Shown here in pieces: positions 8,244 through 16,870 of a DNA stretch of 64,000 nucleotides (the first letter of the stretch is position 1; each line of letters opens with the position of its first letter). The DNA is taken from contig CBDFGJ010000003.1 of assembly GCA_965247035.1 (NCBI GenBank), positions 806,001-870,000 of the forward strand, read 5' to 3'. Below the pieces are notes generated by a model, which saw nothing but the letters and a program-made list of their open reading frames with translations, did not search any database and was not told where the DNA came from. The stretch is from Azophilus sp965247035 (lineage in GTDB: Bacteria > Pseudomonadota > Gammaproteobacteria > Pseudomonadales > Azotimanducaceae). The position numbers and the translations under genes are program-made.

Positions 8244-10745
8244 ATGTTTGAAAGAAACGACGAACATTATTTGATTAGGGCTATGGGCCAGAACAAGGTT
8301 GTGCTGTTTCTAGGGGCAGGATTCTCTGTGGATATAGAAAATCGGCTCGGGTCCCGGCTTCCAATTGGGGATACGCTAGGGCAGCGATTGTGGGAATTTT
8401 TGGACTATGCGGGTGATTATGATGGCACATTTCTTGCAGATATGTACGAGGCTGTTATTGCAAGTGGAACAAAAGAGAATAAGATTGCTGAGTTTATGGA
8501 AACTAATCTCTTGTGTGATTCAGTGCCAGATGAATACGATTCATTATCACTTGTTTATTGGCATCGGATCTATACCACTAATATCGACAACATTGTTGAA
8601 ACAGTGTACAGAGGCGGTGAGCCAAGACTAGATATTATTTCATATCCAAATGACGAACCAAAGGAAAGAGATCAGTCTCTTGGCAAGATACAACTAATCT
8701 GCTTGCACGGGAAGTTACCATGCAAACCTAACGAGATAACATTTTCGGTGCTGCAGCACGCTCGACGCGCGAATGTTCATGATCCACTGTACGATCAATT
8801 TGTTCGTGACTATGTGACTCATCCAACTATTTTTATTGGGACTCAGTTAAATGAGCCTCTGTTTTGGCAGTATATTGTGGCGCGCGATGATCGACCAACA
8901 GGAGTTTCTGAACAACGTCAAAAGTCATTTCTGATCTCGCCGCACATTTCTCAGCCAAAAAGAGCGCAACTCAAGAAGTTCAATGTCGTACCTATAGAGG
9001 GGACAACTGAGAAATTTTTGTCTTGGATAAACTCTATAACCCCTAGATTACCTGCACAGCTGGACATACTAAGATCAATCACCCCGGATATCGCGCAGGC
9101 AGTGGGGAGTACTGATCTGACAGGAGTAAATAAGAAGGCACGGATTGCTTTTTCTAAGGCTTTTAGCCGTGTACCAACTGATTCACAAGTGCTGACCGAG
9201 CGATCACTTTATCTGCTAGGAGCAACACCACAATGGAAAGATATTCTTGCTGATTTAGATGCCCCCCGTGAAATAACGATAGAGATAGAGGAATCAATAA
9301 ACGAAACGCTTGATATGCACAACGACGTGAAGGTATATGTCTTGCTAGGAAGTGCAGGATGTGGCAAGAGTACAGTACTACGCCGGCTCGGACTGAATTT
9401 GGCGAGAAGTGGACGCATTGCCTACCTAACCAACTCCGAAGAATTACCGAAACCGACAGATGTTGTACGTTCTTTGGATTCATTCACCGACAGAAGTGTT
9501 CTATTATTTGATAATGCGGAAATAGCGTTAACGATTTTGCCATCATTCATAAGTGAACTCGAGACAGTCGAGAAACGACCAATCATCGTTATTGCATCGC
9601 GTACAAATGAGTTCGATAGAAGATCTGCAAGGTTTTCCGAAAGAGCAGATATTCTTGAATTCCCTGTTCCTAAACTCAACAGGAGAGAAATAGAGCAGTT
9701 AATATCCATACTGGACAGCAATAATTTGTTAGGGTGTTTGCAAGGGATGAATCACCAACAGCGATTGTATGAATTCGAGACTCGATCAAGCAAGCAGATT
9801 TTAATCGCTATGCGAGAGGCAACATCGGGGAAGGGTTTCGATGAAATTCTAGAGGATGAATTCGAAAATTTAGTTCCGCATGAGGCGAAGGTGTTATACC
9901 TGTGTGTAGCATTGGCAACCGAAGCAGGATATCGGATTACAAAAGGAGAATTTGTAGGATGCTCGAAGGTTAAACCGGCAGAGACCTTGCATATATTGGA
10001 AAGAAATCTTCGAGATATTGTCATCTCTAGTGGAGAGGGCGATGATCTGTTGATGCTTCGACACAAGAAAATAGCCGAGAGTGCGATAGGAGCATTTGCT
10101 CCGCGACCCTTGTTGAGAGAAGCTTACATACGTCTCCTCAGCGTACTTGCTACTAGCGTAATTGGAAAACACTGGCGCACGCGTGGCTTCTCATTTTATA
10201 GAGATATTGTTAATCACTTGACTATTTATAAACGCTTCGAGGAAAATATTGAACAGGCCCGCTTGATTTACGATGCATTAGCTAGGCAGTTTAAAGAGGA
10301 CGCTCAGTTTTGGTTGCAGTATGGGTCTTTGGAGCTGGAGGATGGAAATCTAGTCTATGCGGAGAACTACCTAAATCAGGCAGAGTCTCTTGATACCAAC
10401 AATTCATATATTCAGAATGCAAAGGGGCATCTGTTATTAAAGAAGGGAACCAAGGCAACTACAAAAACGGAAGCCATATCTCTTCGAGACGCTGGAAGCA
10501 AGATTCTGCTGGAGAATATGGCACAAGACGATTCAAAAGACCCCTATGCTTACCACATATATTGCAGTCAACGTCACAAGTGGATGCATACTTGGGTCTT
10601 CAATCTAGAGGAGAAAATAGCAGAACTAAATCATCTCCGAGAAGTGCTTAAGAAAGGCATTCAAACTTTCCCGCGTAGCCATAAGTTAAATGATCTCAAC
10701 GAAATTATAGAAAGAGGATATCTGTCACTAGCCGTTCCACACTAA
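8244..10745 (+). CDS. SIR2-like NADase fused to NTPase and TPR-like region
   Basis: Residues 1-280 form a SIR2-like domain: GAGFS (24-28), TTNIDN (111-116) and LHG with the likely catalytic His155. Residues 340-560 form a P-loop NTPase with Walker A GSAGCGKST (369-377) and Walker B SVLLFDNAE (418-426). The C-terminus from about 640 is helical with TPR-like units. SIR2 plus a STAND-type NTPase plus a repeat sensor is the design of NAD-depleting anti-phage proteins such as Avs5 and related DSR proteins. In those, sensing of a phage component triggers NAD+ loss. The gene is AT-rich compared with its flanks and stands alone between IS remnants, so recent transfer is likely. The exact subfamily is uncertain. 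Confidence 0.85.
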   Translation: MFERNDEHYLIRAMGQNKVVLFLGAGFSVDIENRLGSRLPIGDTLGQRLWEFLDYAGDYDGTFLADMYEAVIASGTKENKIAEFMETNLLCDSVPDEYDSLSLVYWHRIYTTNIDNIVETVYRGGEPRLDIISYPNDEPKERDQSLGKIQLICLHGKLPCKPNEITFSVLQHARRANVHDPLYDQFVRDYVTHPTIFIGTQLNEPLFWQYIVARDDRPTGVSEQRQKSFLISPHISQPKRAQLKKFNVVPIEGTTEKFLSWINSITPRLPAQLDILRSITPDIAQAVGSTDLTGVNKKARIAFSKAFSRVPTDSQVLTERSLYLLGATPQWKDILADLDAPREITIEIEESINETLDMHNDVKVYVLLGSAGCGKSTVLRRLGLNLARSGRIAYLTNSEELPKPTDVVRSLDSFTDRSVLLFDNAEIALTILPSFISELETVEKRPIIVIASRTNEFDRRSARFSERADILEFPVPKLNRREIEQLISILDSNNLLGCLQGMNHQQRLYEFETRSSKQILIAMREATSGKGFDEILEDEFENLVPHEAKVLYLCVALATEAGYRITKGEFVGCSKVKPAETLHILERNLRDIVISSGEGDDLLMLRHKKIAESAIGAFAPRPLLREAYIRLLSVLATSVIGKHWRTRGFSFYRDIVNHLTIYKRFEENIEQARLIYDALARQFKEDAQFWLQYGSLELEDGNLVYAENYLNQAESLDTNNSYIQNAKGHLLLKKGTKATTKTEAISLRDAGSKILLENMAQDDSKDPYAYHIYCSQRHKWMHTWVFNLEEKIAELNHLREVLKKGIQTFPRSHKLNDLNEIIERGYLSLAVPH

Positions 10746-10989
10746 CCATTTAGCCACTCAGTAGCTATTTCTGTGGCATACTCCGGCATGCTTTCCAGTT
10801 TCCGCCGACTTGCGCCAAAATTTATACTTTCAACTAAAGAAACTTTTTATTTTCTCATTATCTTGGAATGCAAGGTGGGCACAAAGTATCATCAAATCCA
10901 AAGGCAAAAATAAGCCTGTCGGATAGAAGGGGGGAAGGGAATAAATTTTGAACAGTTTTGGAATTGGTTAAAAATAATCTTTCCGCCTC

Positions 10990-11126
10990 TTTTGGTATTT
11001 AACACACCATAGCTCTCTTTGCCCTTGCCTGAACCCGATTGCGCAGCCTCTATCGGTGTCGCATTGATGATATTGATGCGGCCCTCGCTCATGATGATAT
11101 TTTTGGCTTCGAGCTGACGATTGATC
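10990..11126 (-). pseudogene. IS5-family transposase fragment
   Basis: On the minus strand the frame reads NRQLEAKNIIMSEGRINIIN, then ATPIEAAQSGSGKGK. This matches the segment of IS5-group transposases around the first catalytic Asp (usually VDAT, here INAT, so that Asp is Asn). The upstream part is cut by the left end of the IS66 copy at 11127 and the downstream part decays within about 100 bases. The remaining 10746-10989 stretch shows nothing recognisable. Confidence 0.55.
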
Positions 11127-11207
11127 GTAAGCGCCGTTAAATCAGCACCTGTTTTTCCTTAAAAGTTCGGGCCAGACTCTCTCCTGATGACCACACAGGA
11201 GAAAGCC

Positions 11208-11534
11208 ATGAATGATGTAGCCCATCCCCATCCCCAACCACTCGGAGTCTACTGGCGGCAGCAAGTTGACGCCTGGAAACTCTCTGGGCCATCGCAGGCC
11301 GAATTTTGCAAAGTCAACGAACTGCTTCACCACCGCTTCGTCTACTGGCGCGGGAAGTTTGAAGGCATCAGCAGTAAGCCCCGGGTCAATCAAAGCCGAG
11401 GAGGATTTGCCGCAGCCAGCGTGCGGCGCGATGTGGATCGCGGTTTGACCTTGTCACTGCCCAACGGCTTGGTCGTACGGGGCATCTGCTCTGAGAACCC
11501 ATCGGTGGCGCGTCAGTTGCTGGAGCAACTATGA
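11208..11534 (+). CDS. tnpA: IS66 accessory protein TnpA
   Basis: This small DNA-binding accessory protein of IS66 elements has the usual N-terminal pattern YWRQQVDAWKLSGPSQAEFC and a basic middle. The ATG at 11208 follows CAGGAG at normal spacing, so it is preferred to the upstream ATG at 11187; the copy at 22077 uses GTG at the same place. It ends in a four-base overlap (ATGA) with TnpB. It appears intact but has no functional transposase partner here. Confidence 0.8.
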   Translation: MNDVAHPHPQPLGVYWRQQVDAWKLSGPSQAEFCKVNELLHHRFVYWRGKFEGISSKPRVNQSRGGFAAASVRRDVDRGLTLSLPNGLVVRGICSENPSVARQLLEQL

Positions 11535-11716
11535 CCACCCGCTATTTTCGTCCGGCCAATGACATGCCCCGGATCCACCTGTACCGGGACCCGGTGGATT
11601 TTAGAAAAGCCAGTGCCGGGCCGGCGGCCATTGTTGAGCGGGAGCTGGGCCACAATCCCTTTGACGGTGGCCTGTACGCGTTCACCAACCGGCGTCGCAA
11701 CAAAATGATGCTTTGA
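11531..11716 (+). pseudogene. IS66 TnpB, C-terminally truncated
   Basis: The first 55 codons follow the family (RIHLYRDPVDFRKASAGPAA, then FDGGLYAFTNRRRNK), after which an internal deletion joins TnpB to the middle of TnpC and a stop follows. Normal TnpB is about 115 residues, so half is missing. Confidence 0.8.
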
Positions 11717-12290
11717 TCATGCCCGGCGCAAGTTTGTTGAAGCCAGTCGGGCGGCCGAGACCAAGGGGTCCCAAAAGAAAGCGGGGCAGCCCACCAAAGC
11801 CGACGTGGCGTTAAGCAAGATCCGCAGGCTGTATGCGCCAGAGAAATCGATCAAGAACCTGGAGCACGACAAGAAAAAACAGGCGCGACAGACACTCAGC
11901 GTGCCGATTCTCGATGGCCTGAAACCGTGGCTGGAGAAGAACGTCAGCCGGGTGCCCAAAGATAGCCTGACCCATAAGGCCATGACGTACACGCTGAACC
12001 AGTGGGAGTATCTGATTGGTTATTGCGAGGATGGCCGGCTGCATATCAGTAATGCGCTGGCAGAGAATGCCATCAGGCCATTTGCCGTTGGTCGCCGCGC
12101 CTGGTTATTCGCAGATACCACACACGGCGCTCGGGCCAGTGCGACCTGCTATAGTTTGGTGGAATCGGCAAAAGCGAACGACCTTGAGCCTTATGCCTAT
12201 CTTCAGCATGTGCTGTCGCACATTGCGGCGGCGGATACGGTGGAGAAGCTTGAGGCGTCGCTGCTCTGGAACATGAAACTCGAAGATTAA
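11715..12290 (+). pseudogene. IS66 transposase TnpC, C-terminal third
   Basis: Starting without a start codon, the frame encodes DHARRKFVEASRAAETKG through to the family C-terminus. It includes TLNQWEYLIGYCEDGRLHIS and NALAENAIRPFAVGRRAWLF with the last acidic residue of the DDE triad. The N-terminal two thirds, with the first catalytic residues, are deleted, so it cannot be an active transposase. Confidence 0.85.
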
Positions 12291-12359
12291 CCGGCGTATT
12301 GTTCAGCAGTATGCTGAGGGTATCAATGGGGTCGATTTAACGGCGCTTACCCACAACCC

Positions 12360-12446
12360 ATGCACTCCCTGGATGAAATCCGCGCCGATATTGTGGCACT
12401 GGAGAAGGAAAGCGAGGGGTTGTTGGATGAGATTATGAACGGGTAG
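12360..12446 (+). pseudogene. HsdM-like C-terminal tail, first copy
   Basis: Twenty-eight codons read SLDEIRADIVALEKESEGLL then DEIMNG and stop. This acidic pattern is typical of the very C-terminus of type I restriction-modification methyltransferase subunits (HsdM). The IS66 right end lies just upstream, so the body of the gene is gone. A second similar tail lies at 13746, after the Fic gene. The length is short, so the family call is an inference. Confidence 0.45.
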
Positions 12447-12519
12447 CCGATGATGCCATTATGCAAGGCTGCCTTTAATATGGGAAAAAGAACTGGCTAT
12501 AATAAACATAGCTTTTACT

Positions 12520-13734
12520 ATGGATATAAAATTTGCCCATGCGAAACGCAACCTTTATGATGAATACGCACAAAAACCACACTCCAACCCGTGCTGGCAA
12601 GTATGTCCGCCAGCGTCCGGCTACCGTGCATTCATACCGGCACCCCTGCCACCTGAGCCCGTTCATATTGAGCCGCTACAAGCCTTGCTCTCTCAAGCCG
12701 ACCGGGCACTGGGGCGGCTTGATGGCTCCGTTCAGACCCTGCCCAATCCAGACCTGTTTGTTTATATGTATGTTCGCAAGGAAGCGGTGCTGTCCAGTCA
12801 GATTGAGGGGACGCAAAGTTCATTGCAAGACCTGCTGGCTGCCGAAGCAAAAATCCTCGCGCCGGACCGACCGAAGGACGTCGCTGAAGTCATAAATCAT
12901 GTCCGTGCCATGAATCGCGGACTTGAACGCCTTGACGAAGTCCCGCTTTCGGTGAGGCTGATTCGGGAAATCCATGCCGAACTTATGCAGGGTGTACGCG
13001 GTTCCGATCTTACTCCTGGCGAATTACGTACCAGCCAAAACTGGATCGGTCCCGGCGGCTGCACGTTGGACGAGGCGGTTTTTGTCCCACCGCCGCCGCA
13101 TGAGATTGCGTCACAACTGGCTGACCTTGAACGTTTCTATCACGCCGATACGCCACTACCTTTGTTGATCAAGATCGGACTGGCCCATGCCCAGTTTGAG
13201 ACTATCCATCCCTTTCTTGACGGCAATGGTCGTGTTGGCAGGCTACTCATCACTTTCATGTTGTGCGAGCGGGAAGTGCTACTTGAACCGGTGCTCTATC
13301 TGTCCCATTACTTCAAGCAACATCAGCAGCAATATTACGCTGAACTGCAATCGGTGCGCGACGCTGGTACCTGGGAGCAATGGCTTGGCTTCTTCATTCG
13401 CGGCATCATTGCGGTGAGCATTGAGGCAACCAAGACTGCCCATGACATTATCCAGCTCAGGGAGAAGCATCGGGAAGCGATCACTGTAGGCTTTGGTCGC
13501 ACCGCCGGTAACGGGCACCGCGTACTGGAATACCTCTACGACCATCCCATTGTCTCCGTTCCAGAAATACGCGACCTAGTAGGAATAACTTATCCAGCAG
13601 CCAACAACCTGGTGGCGCGTATGGTCAAAATAGGCATCCTGGTTGAGGCGACTGGACAATCACGCAACCGGAAGTTTGTGTATCAAAGTTATATTGATTT
13701 GTTTCGGGATGTCGCGCCAGAAGTGGAGCAGTGA
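12520..13734 (+). CDS. Fic-domain protein (probable AMP transferase) with C-terminal winged helix
   Basis: Fic proteins transfer AMP from ATP to Ser, Thr or Tyr of targets. The core motif HPFLDGNGRVGR is complete (residues 230-241). The N-terminal inhibitory-helix motif SSQIEGT (92-98) is the class II type, in which the Glu blocks ATP binding. The C-terminus (about 315-400) is a winged helix (ITYPAANNLVARMVKIGILV), as in many Fic genes near restriction systems. The usual N-terminus (TPTRAGKYVRQ) appears in another frame from ATG 12557/12560. A single missing base near 12613 would restore TRAGKYVRQ-PSGYRAFIP. The catalytic part is intact, but the true start may be broken. Confidence 0.85.
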   Translation: MDIKFAHAKRNLYDEYAQKPHSNPCWQVCPPASGYRAFIPAPLPPEPVHIEPLQALLSQADRALGRLDGSVQTLPNPDLFVYMYVRKEAVLSSQIEGTQSSLQDLLAAEAKILAPDRPKDVAEVINHVRAMNRGLERLDEVPLSVRLIREIHAELMQGVRGSDLTPGELRTSQNWIGPGGCTLDEAVFVPPPPHEIASQLADLERFYHADTPLPLLIKIGLAHAQFETIHPFLDGNGRVGRLLITFMLCEREVLLEPVLYLSHYFKQHQQQYYAELQSVRDAGTWEQWLGFFIRGIIAVSIEATKTAHDIIQLREKHREAITVGFGRTAGNGHRVLEYLYDHPIVSVPEIRDLVGITYPAANNLVARMVKIGILVEATGQSRNRKFVYQSYIDLFRDVAPEVEQ

Positions 13735-13745
13735 TTATTTATTTC

Positions 13746-13832
13746 AAAGAAGAAAGCCGTGCTGATATTTTGGCACTGGAGAATGAGAGCGAGGGGCTGT
13801 TGGATATAATCATGGGGGAGGACAAGAAATGA
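13746..13832 (+). pseudogene. HsdM-like C-terminal tail, second copy
   Basis: The frame reads KEESRADILALENESEGLLD then IIMGEDKK and stop. It closely matches the tail at 12360-12446 in both protein and DNA. Placed just after the Fic stop, it suggests that Fic sits inside, or was duplicated together with, the end of a type I methyltransferase gene. Confidence 0.4.
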
Positions 13833-13905
13833 CAACTGACTCGTTAATCACTTTTGCTCTATTTGAAATGAAATGGATCAGCGTTTTAACGCTGGTTCAG
13901 CTTGC

Positions 13906-14030
13906 TTAACTATTTCCGGCCAAGTCTTCAAGGAGATCTGTGACCTGTCGGCTTACGCGCTTCAAAAACTCATGTTCTATTTCTTCATTTTCTAATTTAG
14001 ATAAATCCATACCGAAGTAGTCAATTGGTG
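13906..14030 (-). pseudogene. Unrecognised C-terminal fragment cut by IS1634 remnant
   Basis: On the minus strand an open frame enters from the IS1634 junction and reads SPIDYFGMDLSKLENEEIEH then EFLKRVSRQVTDLLEDLAGNS and stop. The acidic, helical sequence looks like a genuine protein end, but I do not recognise it. Confidence 0.35.
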
Positions 14031-14998
14031 ATGGTCGGGGACCGGGGCATGATCTCGCAGAAATCGGTTGATGCCCTGCGTGAGCAGGAAGGGATCGACT
14101 GGATCACCGCACTCAAAAGTGGCGCTATCCGCGCCTTGATCGATCAGGGGCAACTGCAACCGTGGCTGTTCGATGAGAGCAACCTGTTTGAGTTCACCCA
14201 CCCCGACTACCCGGGCGAGCGCCTGGTTGCCTGTCGCAATCCGGAGTTGGCGGCCTTACGCGTGCACAAGCGGGAAGACTTGCTACAGGCCACCGAGAAG
14301 AATCTGGAGAAGGTGCGCACCATGGTGCAATCCGGTCGCCTGCGCGGTCAGGACAAAATCGGTGTGCGTGTCGGCAAGGTGGTCAATCAGTACAAGGTGG
14401 CCAAGCACATTACGCTGGATATCCAGGACCAGGCCTTTAGCTTCCGGCGCAAGACGCAGAGCATCGCTGCGGAAGCGGCGCTGGATGGTATCTACGTCAT
14501 TCGCACTTCACTGAAAGCCACCCGGATGGACGGCGCTGATTGTGTGCGTCATTACAAATCCCTGGCCCGGGTCGAGCGCGCGTTCCGCACGCTCAAATCA
14601 GTCGATCTGCGTATCCGCCCCATCCATCATCGACTGGAAACACGGGTGCGGGCGCATATTTCCTGTGCATGCTGGCCTACTACGTCGAGTGGCACATGCG
14701 CGAAGCTTGGCGTGAGCTGTTGTTTGCCGATACCGATCAGGCGGCCAAGGCGACGCGTGATCCGGTCGCCCCGGCCAAGCGCTCTGCTGCCGCCCAGCGC
14801 AAGGCCACTACCCGTAAGTTGGAGGATGGGACGCCGGCGCATAGCTTCTCTACGCTGATGGATGAGCTCTCCGAAATTGTGCGAAACACCTGTCGCACGC
14901 CCCACACCGGACCCGACGGGTACACTTTTGAGGTGGTTACAACGGCAAACCCGAAACAACGACATGCACTGGAATTAATCCAACAGATACAGATGTAG
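14025..14998 (+). pseudogene. IS1634-family (IS4-like) transposase, 5'-truncated and frameshifted
   Basis: The first frame carries VGDRGMISQKSVDALREQEG (second catalytic Asp region) and YKSLARVERAFRTLKSVDLR (Glu region), then shifts near 14650. The second frame continues FLCMLAYYVEWHMREAWREL and runs to 14998. The N-terminal part with the first Asp is missing. The following 130 bases look like the rest of the element, although I cannot place the terminal repeat. Confidence 0.8.
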
Positions 14999-15134
14999 AC
15001 AGAACAGGGAACCGGATTTTTGGCCAAACGCCTGAAACACAAGGACAACTTGTTTGCGGCTACAGGAACTTCAGGTTAGAAGCGCACTTCTGATTCAATG
15101 CCTGACAAAACTTTGATGATGAACCCTGCGGAAT

Positions 15135-16049
15135 TCAATTGCTTGCCCATGATTTTCCAACTGTCCACTTGTCCGGCGGGGACTGCTGATTCTTGACGGC
15201 AGCGAACACAGGTGACAGGAAGTCGCTAATGGAAAGCAGCGTCTCATCGAAGGAGGAGGGCGCCTCAAGTTGCGACTTGGCGAGAAACGCTTGCCATTGT
15301 TTCTCAATGGATTCTGTGTTTGTTAGCTCGGCTGCAATTTCTTCAAACAAAATGATCGGTGTGTCGCGATTGTTAAAGGTTCGCTTTATGGCCTCACTCA
15401 GTAATGGTCCTTCGAAATCGAATTGTCGCGACATTCGCCAAATGTCGTAAAAATCCTTCATGCGACTATTAAGGCCCCCCAGTTGAACCATTGCCTCGCA
15501 CTTCTCGGCAATCACGCTTTCCGGCGGGTAGGTCCGTATTGATGACGCCGGCAGATCAAGCAGGGTGGGGTACTTAGCCTCAGCGGCCTCAGGGTGAATC
15601 GTGTCGCCGAAGCCAACATCGATTTGCATAACGATGCGAGCCTTTCCCAGGTAACCGAGGAATCGGACTCGAACCCCTTCGTAATTGGCGTCCTTCTTGA
15701 TGGGCTGTGCTTTAACGGACGCTGCATCAAAGACGAGTCCGTCGTCCGGAAATTCGATGCCGCAAGTATCGCGGATCACTTCTGCAAGGAACTCCGGTGT
15801 ATTGTCCATGTAGGCGAGGAAGTCAATGTCTCGTGTCGCCCGGCTGTCCAGGCCGTGCCAAATTCGAAAAACCAGTGCACCCTTCAGCACGAATGATTCC
15901 GCGTGTTGCGAAAGGCCGAGGCGATAGAGAAATCGCTCCATGGCGAAGTACTGCAGCACCTCGTCGAAGGGGCGTGACGTGTCTTTGGCAATATTGAGCA
16001 AGCACTGGTGGATCGATGCGGGGATATTGCGTGGTCCTTGTTTGTTCAA
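15135..16049 (-). CDS. abiEii: AbiEii/AbiGii-family nucleotidyltransferase toxin
   Basis: This is the toxin of a type IV toxin-antitoxin and abortive-infection pair. The nucleotidyltransferase motif is clear: LKGALVFRIWHGLDSRATRD followed by ID, giving R-x-T-x-D-x-D with Ala in the spare site. A later SVIAEKCEAMVQLGGLNSRM followed by KDFYDI supplies the Lys and Arg-x-Lys-Asp positions of the family. The 304-residue length is normal. Its ATG overlaps the antitoxin stop by four bases, so the two are translated together. The family modifies nucleic-acid targets (tRNA ends in related toxins); the target here is unknown. Confidence 0.88.
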   Translation of the reverse strand: MNKQGPRNIPASIHQCLLNIAKDTSRPFDEVLQYFAMERFLYRLGLSQHAESFVLKGALVFRIWHGLDSRATRDIDFLAYMDNTPEFLAEVIRDTCGIEFPDDGLVFDAASVKAQPIKKDANYEGVRVRFLGYLGKARIVMQIDVGFGDTIHPEAAEAKYPTLLDLPASSIRTYPPESVIAEKCEAMVQLGGLNSRMKDFYDIWRMSRQFDFEGPLLSEAIKRTFNNRDTPIILFEEIAAELTNTESIEKQWQAFLAKSQLEAPSSFDETLLSISDFLSPVFAAVKNQQSPPDKWTVGKSWASN

Positions 16050-16660
16050 AAGCTGGCCTCCAGATAGGGCCGCATGATTTTCTCGACCCGACAGATGCGA
16101 GCGAATCGGAGTAGCTCCCTCGTGCGCGGTCGTTGCTGATCACGATACAGTATCAGTGCTTCAAGTACCGTGTCCATGCCGATTTTGTGCCTATACTTGA
16201 AACAATCGGCCAGGGTTTTTTCGGCATTGTAGACGCGCACCGTTGCCGCATCGATCGAATGCGTTTCTACGCCGGCAGTGAATGCCTCGCCGGAGAACCA
16301 ATAGACTTTTGTCGGTGGATAGCCGAGACGAGGTGCTTCCGTACCGCGTTTGACAGCAATGTGCACGGCATGTGGGATTTGTGTGGTGATGTCGTGAAAG
16401 CTGAGCGCGGAAATTAGGCAGACTACGCTCTTCGGCAGTTTGCGGGTCACCGTAACCAGGTCGGGTGCCGTTAGCGGCGGTAGTTCTGCAAGCCGGTACA
16501 GGCCGCGTTCCAGTCGCTGCAGGACGCCGGCGTCTCGCATCGCGTAGAGGGTGCGCCGATGGATGCCTTGCTGCAGCGCTTCACTTGTTCTCAGCATGCC
16601 GCCGTAGCGCCGAAACACTTCTTTAGCGGATTTCATTTGTTTTTCGACGGCGGTGATCAT
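16046..16660 (-). CDS. abiEi: AbiEi-family antitoxin and transcriptional regulator
   Basis: The N-terminus is a winged helix (FRRYGGMLRTSEALQQGIHR, then RTLYAMRDAGVLQRLERGLY). The C-terminal domain has the AbiEi pattern, ending in NAEKTLADCFKYRHKIGMDT. AbiEi neutralises AbiEii without direct binding and represses its own operon through inverted repeats. A matching inverted repeat overlaps the promoter region here. ATG 16660 is preferred over the upstream 16732 start, which lies beyond the operator; ATG 16636 is also possible. Confidence 0.85.
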   Translation of the reverse strand: MITAVEKQMKSAKEVFRRYGGMLRTSEALQQGIHRRTLYAMRDAGVLQRLERGLYRLAELPPLTAPDLVTVTRKLPKSVVCLISALSFHDITTQIPHAVHIAVKRGTEAPRLGYPPTKVYWFSGEAFTAGVETHSIDAATVRVYNAEKTLADCFKYRHKIGMDTVLEALILYRDQQRPRTRELLRFARICRVEKIMRPYLEASF

Positions 16661-16662
16661 GG

Positions 16663-16710
16663 TGGACAAATATACCAGCAAAAATAAATAAGTGTAGTGA
16701 TTATTGTCCA
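16663..16710 (-). promoter_or_regulatory. Probable AbiEi operator and abiE promoter
   Basis: TGGACAAATA (16663-16672) is inverted at TATTGTCCA (16702-16710). On the minus strand the upstream arm supplies a TTGGAC -35 box, with AT-rich -10 candidates (TATTTA) between the arms. The downstream arm abuts the antitoxin ATG at 16660, so binding would block transcription. This fits the known autoregulation of AbiEi. Confidence 0.55.
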
Positions 16711-16810
16711 AATCGTGCATGGTGGGCGTCAAAATCGCGGTTAGTCGTTAAGGTAAAGCCTAAATTTATGGGTACTTTGGCCATTTTCACCGACACATCG
16801 AAAAAAATAA

Positions 16811-16838
16811 TTGACACAATCGTTATAATTACTATAAT
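16811..16838 (+). promoter_or_regulatory. Near-consensus sigma-70 promoter of the ubiquitin-like operon
   Basis: TTGACA (16811-16816) and TATAAT (16833-16838) are both perfect hexamers, separated by 16 bases. Transcription would start near 16845. The ribosome site GGAAGG (16858-16863) precedes ATG 16871. It diverges from the abiE promoter about 100 bases away. Confidence 0.85.
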
Positions 16839-16870
16839 TACTGCATCCGCACACATCGGAAGGCCATGCA

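Larger units (their letters stand above)
11127..12350 (+). mobile_element. IS66-family deletion derivative (copy A)
   Basis: Both termini are present: GTAAGCGCCGTTAAATC at 11127 and its inverted form ending at 12350. The element is 1224 bp, about half the usual IS66 length. TnpA is intact, TnpB is truncated, and TnpC keeps only its last 190 codons. Flanking octamers do not match, so no target duplication is left. It cuts an IS5 fragment on the left and an HsdM-like gene on the right. Confidence 0.9.

Noticed and set aside
11119..12358. Target-site duplication around IS66 copy A
   Set aside because: The eight bases on each side (GATTGATC-like and CCACAACC) do not match.
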